Assembly: GCF_002154335.2 (NCBI RefSeq)
Contig: NZ_MTPX02000040.1
Location: 20,788-84,787 of the forward strand
Direction: 5' to 3'
Length of the DNA: 64,000 nucleotides
DNA from: Actinomyces ruminis
GTDB taxonomy: Bacteria; Actinomycetota; Actinomycetes; Actinomycetales; Actinomycetaceae
Shown: positions 29,774 to 38,465 of the stretch, in pieces
How positions within the stretch are numbered: position 1 is the first letter of the stretch
Layout: every line of letters starts with the position of its first letter
Translations under genes and position numbers: made by a program
The notes under the pieces: generated by a model
Told to the model about the DNA's origin: nothing
Seen by the model: the letters and a program-made list of their open reading frames with translations, nothing else
The model's database searches: none

Positions 29774-31452
29774 GTGCCGCCGCGCCCCACCTCACCCGTC
29801 TTCCGCCGCTATGCCTTGGAACTGACGCGCCGCATGGCCGAGCGGTATGGCGACCATCCCGCGCTGATCGCCTGGCATGTGAGCAACGAGCTCGGCTGCC
29901 ACAATGCCTACGACTACTCCGAGGATGCCGCCGCTGCTTTCCGCACCTGGTTGCGCGAGCGCTATACCACCCTGGAAGCGCTCAATGACGCCTGGGGGAC
30001 GGCCTTCTGGTCGCAGACCTACTATCAGTGGGAGGAGATCCTTCCGCCCCGCCTGGCAGCCTCCGAGCCGAACCCCAGCCAACTGCTCGACTTCCGGCGC
30101 TTCTCCTCCGACGCGCTGCGCGACTACCTGCGCGCCGAGAGCGCGGTGTTGCGCGCGATCACTCCAGACATCCCCATCACCACCAACTTCATGGTCATGG
30201 GCGACACCGCCGCCATGGACTATCCGGCTGGGTTGACGCCGTCGACTTTGTCTCCAACGACCACTACCTGGACCCGCGCCCCGGCGGCATCGATGAGCTC
30301 GCCTTCTCCGCCTCGCTCACCTCCGCCATCATGCAGGGACGGCCCTGGTGGCTCATGGAGCACTCAACTTCGGCGGTTAACTGGCGGCCTGTCAATCCGT
30401 CCAAACTGCCCGGCGAACTGATGCGCGACTCCTTGACACACCTGGGCCACGGCGCCGATGCCATCTGCTTCTTCCAGTGGCGGGCCTCGCGCGCGGGTGC
30501 CGAGAAGTATCACGCCGCCCTGCTCCCACACGCCGGTGAGGACTCGCGCCTGTTCCGCGACGTCGTCGCCCTGGGCAAGAGCCTGGAGGATCTGGCCGAG
30601 GTAACCGGCAGTCCCGCGCTGCCCGCCCGCGCCGCGGTCGTCTTCGACTACGAGTCCTGGTGGTCGCTGACGCAGGAGTTCCTGCCGCACACGCGCCTGG
30701 ACTACCGCGGCCAGGCGCTGGACTGGTACCGGGCGCTGGTCGCAGCGGGGCTACGGGTCGACGTCGTCACAGCGCGCAACGACCTGGAGGGCTATGACCT
30801 TGTCGTCGCGCCATTGCTGCACGTCATGCCCGCCGATCTGGCCGAGCGCCTGTGCGCCATCGTCGCGGGCGGCAGCCACCTGGTGACCACCTACTTCTCC
30901 GGGACGGTGGACGAGCACGATCACGTCATCCTCGGCGGCTACCCCGGCGCGCTGCGCGAGCTGCTGGGCATCCGCGTGGAGGAGTTCGGCCCCCTGCTCG
31001 ACGGCGACCATGCGACTCTGTCCGGCGGCGCGATCGGGCGCATGTGGACCGAGCGGGTGGACACTGTTGATCCCGACGTCCGGGTGCTGCGTCGCTATGA
31101 GCGGGCCCGCGGCATTGAGCCGGGCACACCCGCCGTCACGCGGCGCACGGTGGGTGCGGGCTCGGCGACCTATGTGTCCACGCGCCTGGAGGGCGAGGGC
31201 CTGGCCGGGTTGGTTGAGGAGTTGCTCGCCGAAGCGGGGATCGAGCCGGATCTGCCCGAATCGCTGCGCGGTCAGGCGATCGCTTCCGTCCGCCGCGGCG
31301 ATGCGGCCGACTACTGGACGCTCACGAACCGTGGGAACCGCGACCTCGGGACGGCCGTCGATGTGGCCGGGATGCTCGGTGAGACTGTGCTGAGAGGAGC
31401 AGAATCGCTCGGCGCGAGTGACGCCGTCGTCGTACGGGTGCCGCGCGGTTGA
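29774..31452 (+). pseudogene. GH42 beta-galactosidase, N-terminally truncated
   Basis: About 559 residues remain. The family normally has about 660. Homology begins at SPVFRRYA, equivalent to residue 114 of the complete GH42 at 6024, so the start of the barrel is gone. The acid/base motif HVSNELG and nucleophile motif WLMEHSTSAVNW are still present. A frameshift at 30224-30227 (one C or G missing) joins DYPG to WVDAVDFVSND. A GTG at 29774 could start translation, but the enzyme would lack beta-strand 1-2 of the barrel, so activity is unlikely. It lies 51 bases after the orphan SBP, where permeases would be expected. Confidence 0.82.
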
Positions 31453-31634
31453 GGCGCCTGGATACCCAGCCGGGATCATTCGCCCTCCTCACGGCAGCGC
31501 GACTGAAGTGCGACCTGGACGATGGCGGGTCGCGGTGAGCGGTCGAGGGGCTGGTTATCCTGAGCGTGTAGTAGATACGGGTTATGGCGTGACTCGGTGC
31601 GGCCGGGTGCACCCGAGAGAGGAACTCAAACAGC

Positions 31635-32669
31635 ATGGCTCGCGCGGCAGGCAGACGCCCAAGCATGGTCGACGTTGGCCGTGCCGCCGGGGTCTCCGCG
31701 CAGACCGTCTCGCGCTATTTCAACGGCGGATACGTTTCCGCCGACGCGCGGGAGCGCGTGGAAGCCGCGGTGAGTGCTTTGGGATACGTGCGCAATCGCC
31801 TACCGCTCCAGATGAAGGCCGAACGCACCAATCTGATCGGGCTGGTGCTGCTCGGCCCGCTCAATTACGGTAATGCCGGGATCATGAGCGGCCTGACGCG
31901 GGCGGCCCGGGAGGCCAGCCAGGCGGTGATGATCTCCCACATGGAGAGCGATCCCGCCGCGAGTGCCGAGTCTTGGTCCGCTCTCCTGACGGAGGTGGAC
32001 ACGTTACTGTCCATGCGCGTGGATGCCCTTATTGTGGGCTCCCCTTACGGCAGCATCAAGCGGATCATTGACTACGTCAACGGCGCGGTCCCGGTGGTGA
32101 CCCTGGCCGAATTGCCGGACAGGGACGTCGACGCCGTCGGTGCATACTCCTATGAGGCCTCCTGCGCGGTGATGCGGCACCTGATCGCGTTGGGGCATCG
32201 CCGGATATTGCACGTATCGGGGCCGTCCGACCGGGCACAGGCGCTTGCCCGTCGGCGTGCCTACGAGGCGGAAATGAAAGCGGCCGGCCTAGAGGGACTG
32301 CCGGTGCTGGAGAGTCGGGAGTGGGATGCCGCCTCCGGGGCCGAGTGTGCTCGGCGGGCTGAGGTGGGATCGTTTTCCGCCGTGTTCGCTGGAAGTGACA
32401 CTATCGCCCTGGGGTTCATCAGCGAGCTGCGGCAGCGGGGCGTCCTGGCGCCCCGCGACTACGCCATCGCGGGATTCGACGACATGCCCGATGCACAGTT
32501 CATGGATCCGCCACTCACGACCGCGCGCATCGACTTCGAGCGGATCGGGGAGGCCGCTCTGCGTCGGGCCGTGTCCCGTGCCGGCGGGGAGGAGGCCGAC
32601 GTCGGTGTCCCGCAACCGGAACTGATTGTGCGCGCATCGACCACCGGCAGTTCCGCCTGCCGGGTATAA
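31635..32669 (+). CDS. LacI-family transcriptional regulator
   Basis: The 344-residue regulator has the HTH segment SMVDVGRAAGVSAQTVSRYF at residues 10-29, the hinge helix YVRNRLPLQMKAERT and a sensor domain ending in IAGFDDMPDAQFMDPPLTT. GAGAGGAAC lies upstream of ATG 31635. It precedes an SBP-permease-permease set in the same direction and probably regulates it. The operator-like element immediately upstream of that SBP (32754-32767) lacks the usual central CG of LacI sites, so control by another protein is also possible. Confidence 0.9.
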   Translation: MARAAGRRPSMVDVGRAAGVSAQTVSRYFNGGYVSADARERVEAAVSALGYVRNRLPLQMKAERTNLIGLVLLGPLNYGNAGIMSGLTRAAREASQAVMISHMESDPAASAESWSALLTEVDTLLSMRVDALIVGSPYGSIKRIIDYVNGAVPVVTLAELPDRDVDAVGAYSYEASCAVMRHLIALGHRRILHVSGPSDRAQALARRRAYEAEMKAAGLEGLPVLESREWDAASGAECARRAEVGSFSAVFAGSDTIALGFISELRQRGVLAPRDYAIAGFDDMPDAQFMDPPLTTARIDFERIGEAALRRAVSRAGGEEADVGVPQPELIVRASTTGSSACRV

Positions 32670-32714
32670 ACGGAAGAGTTGGGGATTCGGTATCCGTTTG
32701 GAGTGTGCGAGGCC

Positions 32715-32742
32715 TTGACAGGTGCGGCGTGGGTGTTATGCT
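32715..32742 (+). promoter_or_regulatory. promoter of the SBP 32835 operon
   Basis: Consensus TTGACA at 32715-32720, 16-base spacer, TATGCT at 32737-32742. The ATTCA-N4-TGAAT element lies 11 bases after the -10. Confidence 0.8.
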
Positions 32743-32753
32743 TAACAGCATTC

Positions 32754-32767
32754 ATTCACTGTTGAAT
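32754..32767. promoter_or_regulatory. operator ATTCA-CTGT-TGAAT
   Basis: Inverted repeat, extended by one more pair on the left and two on the right to TCATTCA-N4-TGAATGA. It overlaps the predicted transcription start of the SBP operon. The same motif occurs at 37739, 42330 (one mismatch) and 50553. Confidence 0.7.
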
Positions 32768-32834
32768 GAGCATTCGTTTCGCGCTGTCGTGTAGCACTGA
32801 CGCCGCACGGCGGCCCCACCGTCAAGGGGACATC

Positions 32835-34109
32835 ATGAAAGCAACGCTCACCCGCCGCCACGCCCTCGGCCTTAGCGCCGCCCTCCTCGCCACCGGCGCT
32901 CTCGCCGCCTGCGGCCGCCAGGGAGGAGGATCGTCGGGAGGCGGTACGGACTCGCTCACCCTCTGGCTGGGCGCGCTCGAGGACTCACAGAAGCAGGACA
33001 TAGACCGACTGGTAGCTGCCTTCAAGGAGGCCAACGACATCACGGTCAACTATGAGACTCACTCCACGGATGACTTGAAGGAGTCCATGCGGCAGGTCTC
33101 CGGTACCAAAGCTGGGCCGGACATTTACTGGTACTGGGAGGGCCCGGGACTCGGCGGTGACCTCGTTGATGCCGGCATGAGCCTGGACCTGACCGACTAC
33201 TACGCGCAGTACGGCTGGGAGGACCGCTTCACCGCGGCCTCTCTCGCGGGCATCACCCAGTACGGCGGCTACCACGGCGTGCCCTGGACCTTGCAGGCGC
33301 AGGGCCTGTACTACAACAAAACCCTCTTCGAGCAGGCTGGCATCACCGCCGAGCCGACTACCTACGATGAACTCATCGCCGCCTGTGAGGCTCTTAAGGC
33401 TGCTGGCATTACGCCGATCGAGTTCGGTGGTACCGTGAACTGGCACGTTATGCGCCTGCTCGACTCTCTGATAGAGACCAAGTGCGGCGCCGACATCGCC
33501 CGGACTCTGGTCACCGACAAGACGGGCTGGGACACCGAGGCTGGTGTTACCGAGGCCTTTGCCGAACTAAAGACCTGGGCGGACAACTACTTCAACAACG
33601 GCTACATGTCCATCTCCAACGACGATTCCAGCCTCCTGTTCTGGAACGGGCAGGCCGCCATGGCCCTGGAGGGCACCTGGTTCGATGCCCAGTGCGTGGA
33701 TAACGGCATGGATCCCGAAGAGGTGGGTATCTTCCCCTTCCCCACCGGCACCGGCCGCTTGTACGGATTCGGCGAGGGCTTCTACATCAACGCCAACACC
33801 GAAAAGGCCGACCTGGCCGCGTCCTTCCTCGACTTTGTCACCTCGGCCGAGCAGATGAGCGGTAGCGGCGGGGCTTGGGCTGCGGTGAGTGTGAACAAGG
33901 ACGTCGAGGTCTCGGAGGACAATCCGCTCGACGCGCTTTGGCCGCCGATCCTGGACTCCTCCGAAGAGATGTACAACAACTTCGACCAGGCCCTCAGCCT
34001 GGACGAGACGACCGAATACTGGCGCATCCAGAACGCTGTCCTCATAGGTGACATGTTGCCCGAGGATGCGGGACCCGCCATGCAGAAGTTCATTGACGCC
34101 AACTCCTGA
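32835..34109 (+). CDS. sugar-binding lipoprotein (SBP family 1)
   Basis: The 424-residue binding protein of the importer 32835-36003. The N-terminus has a twin arginine (LTRRHALGLS), lipobox LAAC near residue 23 and a Gly/Ser-rich linker. TLWLGALEDSQKQDIDRLVAAF is the first beta-strand and helix. PWTLQAQGLYYNKTLFEQAGI is the conserved hinge segment. AAGGGGA at 32824-32830 supports ATG 32835. The substrate is unknown. The FucU/RbsD and ribokinase genes downstream hint at a pentose or deoxyhexose. Confidence 0.88.
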   Translation: MKATLTRRHALGLSAALLATGALAACGRQGGGSSGGGTDSLTLWLGALEDSQKQDIDRLVAAFKEANDITVNYETHSTDDLKESMRQVSGTKAGPDIYWYWEGPGLGGDLVDAGMSLDLTDYYAQYGWEDRFTAASLAGITQYGGYHGVPWTLQAQGLYYNKTLFEQAGITAEPTTYDELIAACEALKAAGITPIEFGGTVNWHVMRLLDSLIETKCGADIARTLVTDKTGWDTEAGVTEAFAELKTWADNYFNNGYMSISNDDSSLLFWNGQAAMALEGTWFDAQCVDNGMDPEEVGIFPFPTGTGRLYGFGEGFYINANTEKADLAASFLDFVTSAEQMSGSGGAWAAVSVNKDVEVSEDNPLDALWPPILDSSEEMYNNFDQALSLDETTEYWRIQNAVLIGDMLPEDAGPAMQKFIDANS

Positions 34110-34184
34110 TCGGGCCTGTACCGCGCGAATGGTCGGGCCCGATCAGGTCCGATCCGTGCAACAACCTCAGCGAAAGAACTCCCC

Positions 34185-35102
34185 ATGGCAACACTTCAAA
34201 CGGCCTCCGCGCCTCCACGGGCCATCAAGCAGCACCGTGTGCTGCGTTCCCTACCCTATTTGGCGCCGGCGGTTTTCTTGTACGGCATTTTCCTGCTGTA
34301 TCCGATGATCGACTCGGTACGGTTGTCCTTCTTCTCCTGGTCCGGCTACGCCACCGCCCCGCAGGAGTTCGTCGGACTCAAGAACTACCGGTACCTGCTT
34401 ACCCAGGACACCGTCTTCTGGACCGCCCTGAGGAACTCCATGATCTGGGTGGTGCTCTCCGTCGCGATTCCCATGGTGCTTTCCCTGCTGATGGCCCTTG
34501 CGCTCAATCAGCGCATCTGGGGGCGTAACGCTTTCCGCTCGATCTTCTACATCCCGAGTGTCTTCGCCTCGATCACAGTGGCGGCCATCTGGCGGTGGAT
34601 CTACAACCCCACCATGGGCGTCATCAACCAGGCCTTCGAGGCGATCGGCCTGGGCGGCCTGGCGCATGAATGGTTGGGCGATCCGCGTACCGCCTTGTAC
34701 TCCATCTTCGTTGCCTCGGTGTGGCAGGGAGTCGGCTTCAATATGGTGCTCTTCCTCGCCGGACTGCAGTCGGTACCGGCAGAACTCGTGGATGCCGCCA
34801 AGGTGGACGGCGCCGGTCGTTGGCAGGTCTTCCGCAACGTAACCTGGCCGGCGCTGCGGCCGACGACGATCGTCGTCGTCATCCTGACCATCATCAACTC
34901 GCTGAAGGTCTACGACCTGGTCGTCGGCATGACCGGGGGCGGGCCGGCGCAGTCCAGCCAGGTCCTGGCCCTGTGGTCCTACCAGCAGTCCTTCTCCAAC
35001 CACAACTTCGGGGCCGGCGGCGCCGTCGCCACCGTCCTACTGATTCTCTCGCTGTGCCTGGTGGTCCCCTACCTGGCCTGGTCCATGAGAGGAGAGGACT
35101 GA
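34185..35102 (+). CDS. ABC transporter permease, UgpA/MalF-like
   Basis: The 305-residue permease has six membrane segments. It contains the KNYRYLLTQDTVFWTALRNS segment of family members and the DAAKVDGAGRWQVF ATPase-contact loop. The VYDLVVGMTGGGPAQSS segment near the C-terminus is typical. It is the second gene after the SBP, and the stop is one base before the next start. AAAGAACTCCCC precedes ATG 34185. Confidence 0.92.
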   Translation: MATLQTASAPPRAIKQHRVLRSLPYLAPAVFLYGIFLLYPMIDSVRLSFFSWSGYATAPQEFVGLKNYRYLLTQDTVFWTALRNSMIWVVLSVAIPMVLSLLMALALNQRIWGRNAFRSIFYIPSVFASITVAAIWRWIYNPTMGVINQAFEAIGLGGLAHEWLGDPRTALYSIFVASVWQGVGFNMVLFLAGLQSVPAELVDAAKVDGAGRWQVFRNVTWPALRPTTIVVVILTIINSLKVYDLVVGMTGGGPAQSSQVLALWSYQQSFSNHNFGAGGAVATVLLILSLCLVVPYLAWSMRGED

Positions 35103-35103
35103 C

Positions 35104-36003
35104 ATGACTGCCATTCCCGTTGCTCGCACCACTGCCGGTCCCGACGACGGCGCGACTGCTGCCGCGCCGAACCGGCCCCCGCGCGACTGGGTCACCATCG
35201 GCCTGTGGGTCGCACTACTCGTCACGGCGGCGTTCTGGCTGGTGCCCTTCGCCGTCATGCTGCTCACGTCCTTCAAGAGTCGGGCGGATCTGGCGAGTGG
35301 ATCTACGCTCGGCTTGCCCTCGCAGTGGCTCTGGAGCAACTACGCCGACGCTGTGGACACCGGCGACTTGTGGATCAGCGGCAGTAACAGTCTGCTGGTC
35401 TCGGTCATCAAAGTGCCCTTGGGCCTGCTGCTAGCAGCGCTCGCTGCCTATGCGTTGGCCCGCATCCACATGCGGCGGGCCAAGTGGATCGTCGCCGTCT
35501 TCGCCGTCGGCTCCATGGTGCCCATCCAGGTTGCCCTCGGTCCCATGTTCCAGCTGCTGCTGAAGGCGGACCTACTGGACACTTATGTGGGCCTAATTCT
35601 GCCGTACCTCGCCTTCGGGGTGCCTTATCAGGTATTCATGCTCTACGGCTCCTTCCGGGCTATACCCGATGAGATCGAGGAATCCGCCCGGCTCGACGGC
35701 GCCTCCACCTTCCGCATCTTTTGGCAGATCTGCTGCCCGCTGATCAAGCCGACGCTGGCCGCGCTGTTTGTCCTGGATTTCGTATCCACGTGGAACGAGT
35801 ACGCCATGGCGTCCACGATCCTGCAATCTGGTTCGATGGCTACCATCCCGTTGGCTGTGCAGAATTTCTCCGCCCAGCACGGCACTGACTACGGCCCGCT
35901 GAACGCCTTCATCATCATGACGGCGATCCCGGTGCTGATCGTCTACCTGCTGTTCCAGCGCTACTTCGTCTCCGGCGCCTTCTCCGGCGCGGTGAAGGGC
36001 TGA
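35104..36003 (+). CDS. ABC transporter permease, UgpE/MalG-like
   Basis: The 299-residue second permease of the importer. AGAGGAGAGGACTGAC directly precedes ATG 35104. The segment GSMVPIQVALGPMF, the EIEESARLDGAS loop near residue 189 and the C-terminus RYFVSGAFSGAVKG are standard. The gene pair has no dedicated ATPase, as in all SBP-family-1 systems of this window, so a common MsiK-like ATPase elsewhere is inferred. Confidence 0.92.
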   Translation: MTAIPVARTTAGPDDGATAAAPNRPPRDWVTIGLWVALLVTAAFWLVPFAVMLLTSFKSRADLASGSTLGLPSQWLWSNYADAVDTGDLWISGSNSLLVSVIKVPLGLLLAALAAYALARIHMRRAKWIVAVFAVGSMVPIQVALGPMFQLLLKADLLDTYVGLILPYLAFGVPYQVFMLYGSFRAIPDEIEESARLDGASTFRIFWQICCPLIKPTLAALFVLDFVSTWNEYAMASTILQSGSMATIPLAVQNFSAQHGTDYGPLNAFIIMTAIPVLIVYLLFQRYFVSGAFSGAVKG

Positions 36004-36086
36004 ATTCGAGGCCTATGGTGAACGCGGGGAGGGGACTGCTGCTGTACGGCGGACCCTACCCGGGGCGATCACGCCTCGCGCCCTCA

Positions 36087-36121
36087 AACCGGAAGAGCCG
36101 GTTATGGTGATCTAGCACCAT
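36087..36121. promoter_or_regulatory. two small inverted repeats before the RbsD/FucU gene
   Basis: AACCGG-N5-CCGGTT (36087-36103) is followed at once by ATGGTG-N6-CACCAT (36104-36121). The first could be a weak terminator. The second has operator-like geometry. The role is not determined. Confidence 0.35.
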
Positions 36122-36147
36122 CGGCAATACCCTCAAAGGAGAGAATC

Positions 36148-36591
36148 GTGCTCAAAGGAATCAACCCCCTCATGACGCCCGAACTGCTGGGCGTGCTGGC
36201 CCGTATGGGCCATGGCGACGTCATCGCCGTCGTCGACTCCAACTACCCCGCCTACGCCACCGGCCGGCCGGTCATCCCCATGCCGTCCCTGAACAGCCCG
36301 GAGGCGGTGCGACTGGTGGTCGAGCTCATGCCGCTCGACACCTTCGTCGAAGCGCCCGTGCGCTACATGATCGGTGCGGGGGACACCGAACTGCGCGAGG
36401 TCACCCGCGAGGTTCTTGCCGTGGCCACCGAACTCGAGGGGCGCGAGATCTCCGGCGCCTCCATGGAACGTTTCGACTTCTACGAGGCCGCCCGCTCCGC
36501 CTCCGCCGTGGTTCACACCCAGGAGACCCGGCCGTACGGCTGCTACCTGCTCACCAAGGGCGTACTGCCCGCTTTCGGGCCGCAGGACTGA
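36148..36591 (+). CDS. RbsD/FucU-family sugar mutarotase (ribose pyranase or fucose mutarotase)
   Basis: The 147-residue protein interconverts pyranose and furanose or anomeric forms of an imported sugar. The start MLKGINPLMTPELLGVLARMGHGDVI is typical, with the active-site His in GHGD (residue 22). The conserved C-terminal ETRPYGCYLLTKGV has the Tyr and Lys of the family. FucU-like features dominate. GTG 36148 follows AAAGGAGAG. The ribokinase starts 15 bases later, so mutarotase and kinase probably act one after the other on the same sugar. Confidence 0.88.
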   Translation: MLKGINPLMTPELLGVLARMGHGDVIAVVDSNYPAYATGRPVIPMPSLNSPEAVRLVVELMPLDTFVEAPVRYMIGAGDTELREVTREVLAVATELEGREISGASMERFDFYEAARSASAVVHTQETRPYGCYLLTKGVLPAFGPQD

Positions 36592-36606
36592 CAAGGAAGA
36601 GGCAAC

Positions 36607-37524
36607 ATGTCCGCACGTGTAGTTGTAATCGGCTCCATCAACCAGGATGTCACGGTCACCGTGGACCGCTTCCCCGAGCCGGGGGAGACCCTTTATACCC
36701 GCTCACTCAGCTACCGGTTGGGCGGCAAGGGTGCCAATCAGGCCGCGGCTGCGGCCCATGCCGGGGCGGATGCGCGCTTCGTCGGACGCGTGGGCTCCGA
36801 CGCCGCCGGCCCTGCCCTGCGCGAGGAACTCGCCGGCCACGGTGTCGACGTCACCGGTCTTCTCGTGGACGAGGGCACCACTGGCTCCGCCTTCATCACC
36901 GTGGCCGCCTCCGGGGAGAACACGATTCTCATTGACGCGGGCGCCAACGGGCGGGTTGCGGCGGAGCAGGTCGACGCCGCCGCTCTGCGAGCAGGAGACG
37001 TAGTCGTTCTCCAGGGCGAGATCCCGGCCGCCGGCAATGCCGCCGCCATCGCCTCCGCTCGCGCGGCCGGGGCGACGACAATCCTCAACCTCGCGCCGGT
37101 CTATGACATCGACGCGGAGGATCTCGCCGCGGTCGACATCCTCGTGGTCAATGAAACCGAGGCCGGACTGGTCCTCGGGCGCTCCGCTCCACGCGATACT
37201 GCGGAGGCGCTCGACGTCGCCGCCCAGCTGGCCGGGCGAGGTCCACGCCGGGTACTGATTACCCTCGGGGGTGCCGGCGCCGTCCGGTATGACGCCGCAA
37301 GTGCCGGCGAACCTCAGGGTGCTCACGTTGAGGCGATCTCCGCGGGGCCGGTCGTCGACACCACCGGTGCGGGGGACGCCTCTGTTGGAGCATTGGCGGC
37401 CGCTCTGGCGCTCGGGCTCGACTTCGAACGTGCGGTTTCGGAGGCCATGCGGGCGGGCTCGGCTGCGGTGCTATCCCCAGGTGCGGCCGCCTCCTACGGG
37501 GCGATCAAACCCATCAGGCTCTGA
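36607..37524 (+). CDS. rbsK: ribokinase (PfkB family)
   Basis: The 305-residue kinase phosphorylates ribose or a related pentose. The N-terminal PfkB signature RLGGKGANQAAAAAHAGA lies at about residues 37-54, and the C-terminal signature DTTGAGDASVGALAAALA holds the catalytic Asp in GAGD. Length and features match RbsK, including GSINQD at the start. AAGGAAGAGG precedes ATG 36607. It is the last gene of the LacI-SBP-permease cluster. A nucleoside-hydrolase-like gene at 47930 could supply ribose (inferred). Confidence 0.9.
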   Translation: MSARVVVIGSINQDVTVTVDRFPEPGETLYTRSLSYRLGGKGANQAAAAAHAGADARFVGRVGSDAAGPALREELAGHGVDVTGLLVDEGTTGSAFITVAASGENTILIDAGANGRVAAEQVDAAALRAGDVVVLQGEIPAAGNAAAIASARAAGATTILNLAPVYDIDAEDLAAVDILVVNETEAGLVLGRSAPRDTAEALDVAAQLAGRGPRRVLITLGGAGAVRYDAASAGEPQGAHVEAISAGPVVDTTGAGDASVGALAAALALGLDFERAVSEAMRAGSAAVLSPGAAASYGAIKPIRL

Positions 37525-37700
37525 CGCGGCGATCTGCCTGAGCCTGCCACAGCGACGTCGCCGAGGGCGCCGACCGACCCGTGAGTGCGCGGCGCCGGGG
37601 CGTTCTCGGCGGCACACACACGTGCTGGCCGGCGGTGCCTCTTCGGCGGCGAAGCCGGCCTATTGCATCGTCGTGCCCCGTCTTCGGTGGCGATGCGTGG

Positions 37701-37729
37701 TTGACAGAAGCGGGATACAGTACGACACT
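37701..37729 (+). promoter_or_regulatory. promoter of the ribose-type ABC operon
   Basis: Consensus TTGACA at 37701-37706. The best -10 candidate at the right spacing is the weak GACACT at 37724-37729. The operator at 37739 follows directly. Confidence 0.5.
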
Positions 37730-37738
37730 GTTTCTATC

Positions 37739-37752
37739 ATTCACAGATGAAT
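37739..37752. promoter_or_regulatory. operator ATTCA-CAGA-TGAAT
   Basis: Inverted repeat (6-bp arms CATTCA/TGAATG) just after the promoter. It is the second of four sites sharing ATTCA-N4-TGAAT. Confidence 0.7.
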
Positions 37753-37816
37753 GGATATGTCCACGCTGGCGGGCCGTCCCCTGACCCGCCGCGACAGAGC
37801 GAGGAGGCTCAAAGCG

Positions 37817-38437
37817 GTGGCACGAACGAATCGGACACGAGGCGGGCGTCCCTGGGGCGTCATAGTCAAGGCCGTCGGGGCGGTGGCGATACTCGCCATC
37901 TGCTTCTTCGGTACCACCTTCATGACTCCGGAGGAGGCGGAAGCCGTGCTTACGGCCGGATCGACGGATCCGGTCGCATACGCCAATGAGCACTACGACT
38001 CCACCATCACCTACATCAATGACAACGCCACCGACCTGGTGGGGCTGCTCGAAGACCTCCAGGCGGATGCGGAGGGCACCAGTGAGGAGCTCGGTAAACG
38101 CGACGGTGAAGCCGCCTACACCTTCGCCGTGACCACCACCGGCACCGTGGAGGAGGGCGGCTTCGGTCAGGTCAATCTTGCCGTCGACGGCGTTCCCTCC
38201 GGCGTCACCGTCTCCGTCCAGACGGGTCCCGCTGTGATGGGGACGGCGCTACGGGACGTCACCGGCGAGGTCACCTTCGACATGTTCGAGAACCAAATCG
38301 ACTACGCCCAGGTGGGGTTGTCTCTCAACGATCCCCTCAAGACCGGAGTGCTCGCCGAGAACGACCTGGGCTCCATGGTCGGCCAGGAGATCACCGTCGT
38401 GGGCGCTTTGCGTACTCAGACCCGGCACACATCGTGA
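37817..38437 (+). CDS. DUF2291-family exported protein
   Basis: DUF2291 proteins accompany ribose-type ABC importers, and their role is not established. The 206-residue product has one N-terminal membrane segment or uncleaved signal (VIVKAVGAVAILAICFFGT), then conserved parts YDSTITYINDNATDLVGLLEDL and GTALRDVTGEVTFDMFENQIDY. GTG 37817 was chosen because GAGGAGG at 37801-37807 precedes it by 9 bases. The upstream ATG codons lie within or beside the operator. It is the first gene of the operon. Confidence 0.78.
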   Translation: MARTNRTRGGRPWGVIVKAVGAVAILAICFFGTTFMTPEEAEAVLTAGSTDPVAYANEHYDSTITYINDNATDLVGLLEDLQADAEGTSEELGKRDGEAAYTFAVTTTGTVEEGGFGQVNLAVDGVPSGVTVSVQTGPAVMGTALRDVTGEVTFDMFENQIDYAQVGLSLNDPLKTGVLAENDLGSMVGQEITVVGALRTQTRHTS

Positions 38438-38465
38438 TCACCCCCATCTCAATTGAGGTGGCGTC

